Origin: Plectrocnemia conspersa
Taxonomy: Eukaryota > Arthropoda > Insecta > Trichoptera > Polycentropodidae
Direction of reading: 5' to 3'
NCBI GenBank assembly: GCA_009617715.1
Contig: VTFK01000379.1
Coordinates: 186,001 to 250,000, forward strand
Length of the DNA: 64,000 nucleotides
The position numbers were made by a program, and so were the translations under genes. Positions 60,084 to 64,000 of the stretch are shown here, piece after piece. The notes under the pieces are model-generated. The model worked only from the letters and a program-made list of their open reading frames with translations. It was not told the origin of the DNA and did no database searches. Every line of letters begins with the position of its first letter. The stretch's first letter is position 1.

Positions 60084-60350
60084 CAGTGGCGTAGCTAGAG
60101 TATGTGCCGCCCAGGATGATCCTTGAAATTGCTCCCCCCCCCCATATATTTTTTGCATGGTCATAAAATCAGCATTTCTTAAAATAATAAATTGGTTATA
60201 ATTAAGCTCTTGTTATTTGTGGATTTATATATGTTGTAGTGTATTCAGGGCTAAGAACCACACTAGACGATCCCATCGCGAATTGCCGCCCCCAAGCAAG
60301 TGCCGCCCAGGGGCGGCCCGCCCCCTCCGCCCCCCATAATTACGCCACTG
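60084..60350. mobile_element. hAT MITE, 267 bp, with perfect 8-bp TSD
   Basis: Begins CAGTGGCGTA and ends TACGCCACTG, a perfect 10-bp terminal inverted repeat. GCAAGAAG flanks both sides exactly (60076-60083 and 60351-60358), the 8-bp duplication of hAT insertion. The interior has no coding capacity and is extremely C/G-rich near the right end (CCCGCCCCCTCCGCCCCCC), with GTGCCGCCCAGG near both ends. CAGTGGCG-termini are common among animal hAT MITEs. A conventional, well-bounded non-autonomous insertion. Confidence 0.95.
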
Positions 60351-60358
60351 GCAAGAAG
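60351..60358 (+). repeat. 8-bp target-site duplication, right
   Basis: GCAAGAAG directly after the MITE, identical to 60076-60083. Confidence 0.93.
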
Positions 60359-60849
60359 GCTTACAAAATTACTTGTATTATATATAAGACTGCTGGCTCA
60401 GCTGTCACGGTAAATAGATTCCAACATTCAGGAATAGTTTTACTAGTTTTTGGAAAATTGGGCAATAAAGTTATATAAAAATATTTTTCAAACTTCTTGC
60501 TCTACTTTTAAATTTAATTTAGTAAAACATTCAAGTAAAGTAGAAAAACAATCAAAATATTTTATTCAACTGTAGAAATATAAATTGTAATTTTCTCTTA
60601 AAAGATGAAATTTTATATTTTTTTTTATTTAGAATTTAAACAGCGGTATACTTAGTATTTTTATTTTTATTTTATTTTTAGTATGATTCAGCTTTAATTC
60701 ATCAGCGCTGCTAATAATAATGGCAACTGTCGACAAACTAATGACACTCGGCTTTTGAGTCAGTCAAAATCGGGCAGCCAAACTTTTGGGCACACTGCGA
60801 AAATATAGTAAAACACATATTAACTTTTTATGGAAACCATGTTCTAAGA

Positions 60850-60930
60850 CAGTGGTGAGCAACCTTTTTTCACGGAGGGCTGCAAATGAAAACCTGAGAA
60901 GTTATGCGAACCGCAACATTCATAAAAAAC
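60850..60930 (+). mobile_element. hAT terminal sequence, one end only
   Basis: CAGTGGTGAGCAACCTTTTT TCACGGAGGGCTGC has the form of hAT 5' termini (CAGTGGT-GGCAACCTTTTT-CG-GGGC-GC), similar to 39301-39365. No inverted partner was found downstream. Confidence 0.6.
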
Positions 60931-61845
60931 CGAGTTAAATTTTTATCTAATGTAAAATAATGTAATATTGAACCAAACATTAAATGCTGTTAATTTTTTT
61001 AATCAAATTTTATGAAATAATTTATTCAGTTACCGATTCTAGAACGTAAGTTTAGTTTTATAAGCTAGTATATTATCAAACATTTGATTGATTAGTTTAT
61101 TTGATCCTTGAAGATCTACATTAAATTATTCTCATTTCGTATAATAATAACACAAAAAGCAAAATCATTCATTATTTGTCATTAAATCACAAAAAAAGTA
61201 TTCCTTTATCTGTAAAAACCCTTAGATTTTTTAATAAAAAATTAGCTTTGATTTTTTATATTAAATTTGTACTATTTTTTATATTGAAATTCGCGTATAT
61301 ATGCTTAAGTTGATATGTTGTCTAGTAATTTTTATGGAAATATTTTTTTTTCTCCAAAAAGGCTATGGCAAAGTTTGTTTACGTATTGTGAATATAATTG
61401 ACTTTGTTTTACTCTGGTTAATTTTAATTTTCCACGTCTTGACAATTTATTAGGTAATATTTAATTAAATAAAAAAAACAATTATGATAACACAAACGAA
61501 TACTGCGTTTTATGAAGAACTATATTAAATATACATTCTCAAATAATTTGTTAAGATAAATATTATTATAATTAATTTTAATTTTGTTTTATTACTATCA
61601 AATAAATATTCTTTAAACTTTACAAGATAATAATTAAGGCTGATTAAAAAATTGAAAGCTAATGAGGAACTAATTACAATTTCAAATGAAATTATAACAG
61701 CTTTAAAAGTATATTAAAATAAAATAAGCAGTGTAATATAATATAATAACTATTATTATAAAATGTAGGCATAATTATGTTTTTAAATCACAAACGATAT
61801 TTCAAAGTCATAATCATGCTTTTAACTGTTTCAACTTTGCTTTTT
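60931..61845. other. AT-rich spacer, perhaps decayed hAT interior
   Basis: No recognisable transposase motif; nothing else seen. Confidence 0.4.
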
Positions 61846-61849
61846 TAAC

Positions 61850-62400
61850 GCTCTTCCGAATCGCGTCTACAATGTCCGGTAACAAAGTAACGGTGAACGA
61901 TACTCGATTTTGGAAAGCTGTTGGTTTGTGTCTGTATGCGTTTTTTCTCTTCTCCACGGCTGAAATGCCAGCATTTCAGCCTGTGCTGTCGGACCAAGGG
62001 TACTAGAATAATAATACCTGGCGCACAGTGGCGGGTCCGTATCCCAGCATTGTGACTGAAACTTTCGCGTTACCGGGAAAGGCTTCGCAAAAGTTTTACC
62101 GTTGTCAGCAGTCGAATCGGTAGAATAAAAAAACAACAGGAACGCAAACAAACGTAGTCAATTTATTTTTTAACGCCGCTGATCGAAAATGACGACGACG
62201 AAAATAATAATGCGGAAAAGTCTGCAGTGGCGTCCGGTTCGAAAAACATGGACGACACATTTTCAATTTCACCTGTCCGCCATTGTTGGCCTCGAGGCCA
62301 ACTTTAATATTCCTTTCGAGTAAAACAAACATTTGCTCCCTGAAGTGAGGAGACGGGTTCAGTGGCGGCGCGTGAAGTTTCGCCACGAAATTTAACTTTA
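61850..62400. promoter_or_regulatory. GC-rich island with a perfect short palindrome
   Basis: GGCTGAAATGC and its inverse GCATTTCAGCC, separated by CA, form a perfect 24-bp hairpin at 61958-61981. Further on are AAAATGACGACGACG, GTGGCGTCCGGTTCG, TTGGCCTCGAGGCCAA (perfect 16-bp palindrome, about 62287-62302) and CAGTGGCGGCGCG. Two minus frames of 94 and 93 codons overlap slightly; no domain. Confidence 0.33.
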
Positions 62401-62404
62401 ATGA

Positions 62405-63395
62405 ATGTAGTACGTGAGAATATTTTTCTTCATTTTAATATAAAAGGTGTAATAATATGTCCTAATACTTTTTGAGCTTATAAAATAAATTAATAAAACG
62501 GTGCTTGTAATTCGTCGGCTAACAATATTCGTAAGTCATTACTTTTTGTGTTAACTACTGATGTATAAATTAATTATTCTAAAATCCTCTATTGCTTCTT
62601 AAATATAAAAATGTCTATGCGTTTTTATATTTTAAAATGATCCAGTAGCAATAAATTGTTTCAAAAAAAATTCTAACTGCTTAAAATCTATAAAAAAGTA
62701 AACCATTTATTTATTTAAACCTAAACCATATCATCACTAAATTATATTTGATATTTTTTACTGAACGTAATTCAATCATCAAACTATCTACAATTTATGG
62801 TTTAAAAACAAGCAATACTGAATCAAATCAATGTGAAATATATGTTACGGAACTAATTTATCGATTTTATATTTTGAATACTGAGAGTTTATAATGAGTT
62901 TGCTTCACATTTTTTTTTTAAAAATTATAAATATTTTGCGAACCAAACTTTATTCTATAAATTAAAAAATATTTTAAGGGCTCTTTGAAATATGAGTAAT
63001 ATTTAGTGGAACAAAATTTGACTGTTTGGTTTAGAAAGTCAGGATTGTTAATGTTGAAGTGTAGACTGTAGTCGAAATCTAACTCTTTCCCATCGCGTTT
63101 TTACTTTAATCTATTTAGTCAGATCTTTAGCTAAAAATATTTTTAATAACAAATCAAGTGATTATTTCATTTATTGCATCAATTGTATCTCTAGGAAATA
63201 AGCACATGTAAGTTATTTTTTACTTACACCCCGTCACCATATGTCAGACTTTATACGCATATTTATCAATCCCCTACTTATATTAAATGTCTTCTGAAGT
63301 TCTTTTAAAGAAATTTTTATATGTTTAATTGTGAAAGGAGCAAATGCACCGCCATTATATGTCTATCAAATCTATATGATTTATCCAATATTTCT
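62405..63395. other. AT-rich spacer
   Basis: No supported feature. Confidence 0.45.
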
Positions 63396-63399
63396 AATA

Positions 63400-63690
63400 T
63401 AGTTCGCAGTTATTAGTCACGTGTTGCCACTGGCCATTGCCCGCGGCCATCTTGCAGTATCATCAATATTTCATGGAGCCACATTTCTCGCTACATTTGA
63501 GCTCACCGCCGCGGGTCGCTGCCGACGCCATATAAATTACTTTCACGAAAAATGTTTGTTTTCACTGACAGGATTTTACCGCCCTGCCGGACGTGAGGTC
63601 TCCGCCGACCTGCGACCCGTGTCCCGGTTATAGCCATCTTGAAAAGTGACCCATAACAATCGCCACCCTTCGATATAGGCCTCTGTACAC
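63400..63690. promoter_or_regulatory. GC-rich island with two CAAGATGGC motifs
   Basis: GCCATCTTG occurs at 63446-63454 and 63633-63641 (minus strand CAAGATGGC, the classic YY1/Pho-type site). Between them are GAGCTCACCGCCGCGGGTCG and ACCGCCCTGCCGGACGTGAG. Short frames of 70 and 71 codons overlap on opposite strands, domainless. Candidate regulatory element or CpG-island promoter. Confidence 0.35.
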
Positions 63691-64000
63691 AAAACCTAAT
63701 ATTTGCCAAATTCGTCAAACATACCGAGGATAAAAAAATGTAATTTTAATATTAAAAAATAATATCACAGCTAAAAGTCCTAGATTATACTATTTTTGTA
63801 TAGTGTCTTTTTACTAAACACTTTTCTTGACGAAGATAATACTATTTTTTGTCATGTTAAAAAATAAAAATATTAAAAAATACTATATAAATGTTATATT
63901 TTAATTTTTGTAAATATTTTACATACATATGTACATATGTTTCGTGAGCCAAGCAGTTTGAGGGTAGTGTTTGAAAACGATCCTACGTTGCTCTCGCCTT
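63691..64000. other. AT-rich spacer to window end
   Basis: The palindrome ACATATGTACATATGT lies near 63926-63941. The last 50 bases become GC-richer and may lead into another island beyond the edge. Confidence 0.4.

Overview
The window looks like AT-rich eukaryotic nuclear DNA, most likely from an insect. The base is very A+T rich, with many poly-A/T and TA tracts. There are no operons, ribosome binding sites or long open frames; the longest frame is under 120 codons. There are tRNA-derived SINE copies, hAT and Tc1/mariner transposon remains, and foldback/MITE-like palindromes. The Tc1/mariner fragment at the left edge resembles transposases that are common in insect (including hemipteran and ant) genomes. 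That is family knowledge rather than a species call, and I cannot name the species.

I find no intact protein-coding gene and no convincing exon in 64 kb. The window reads as a large intergenic region or one very large intron. Two kinds of structure stand out from the AT-rich background. (1) Dispersed mobile DNA. There is a 1,487-bp internally deleted hAT element (25691-27177) with terminal inverted repeats, an 8-bp target duplication and a broken ZBED-like transposase, and a 267-bp hAT MITE (60084-60350), also with a perfect 8-bp duplication. There are further hAT-like remnants (32440-32900, 39301, 60850), a Tc1/mariner fragment (3-209), and at least five copies of one tRNA-derived SINE (SINE-A). 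Other families are a second tRNA-like family (two copies), a repeat called R1 here (four or five copies, perhaps once coding on its minus strand), a foldback element at 14506-14844, a palindromic family at 40925 and 44198, and a possible 500-bp element at 34611-35113. (2) About 30 short, CpG-containing, GC-richer islands (roughly 100-800 bp) spaced every 1-4 kb from end to end. They carry no recognisable domains and are often open in several frames, including both strands, simply because stop codons are rarer there. Several hold GCCAT/CAAGATGGC (Pho/YY1-like) motifs, CT/GA tracts and homeodomain-type TAAT/ATTA cores. The simplest reading is an array of cis-regulatory elements around or inside a developmental gene that lies outside the window. 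This is inference and would need conservation data.

Region by region: 0-6.4 kb has the Tc1 fragment, SINE copies and three islands. 6.3-11 kb has the R1 repeats and hairpins, with islands at 8.1 and 9.6 kb. 11-20 kb is islands plus the 14.5-kb foldback. 20-24.5 kb has SINE copies and several islands. 25-33 kb has the hAT element, a degenerate possible Gag-like stretch and a second hAT-like remnant, with a large island at 28.2-28.9 kb. 33.7-39.7 kb is island-dense and holds the 34.6-kb candidate element. 40-45 kb has the palindromic family, a near-perfect hairpin and an island at 43.2 kb. 45-56 kb has islands, a SINE-A and R1 copies. 56-64 kb is an AT desert, then islands, the hAT MITE and a final island with two CAAGATGGC motifs. 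I found no wholly new biological system. The repeat families, and the islands as a regulatory landscape, are the points most worth following up.
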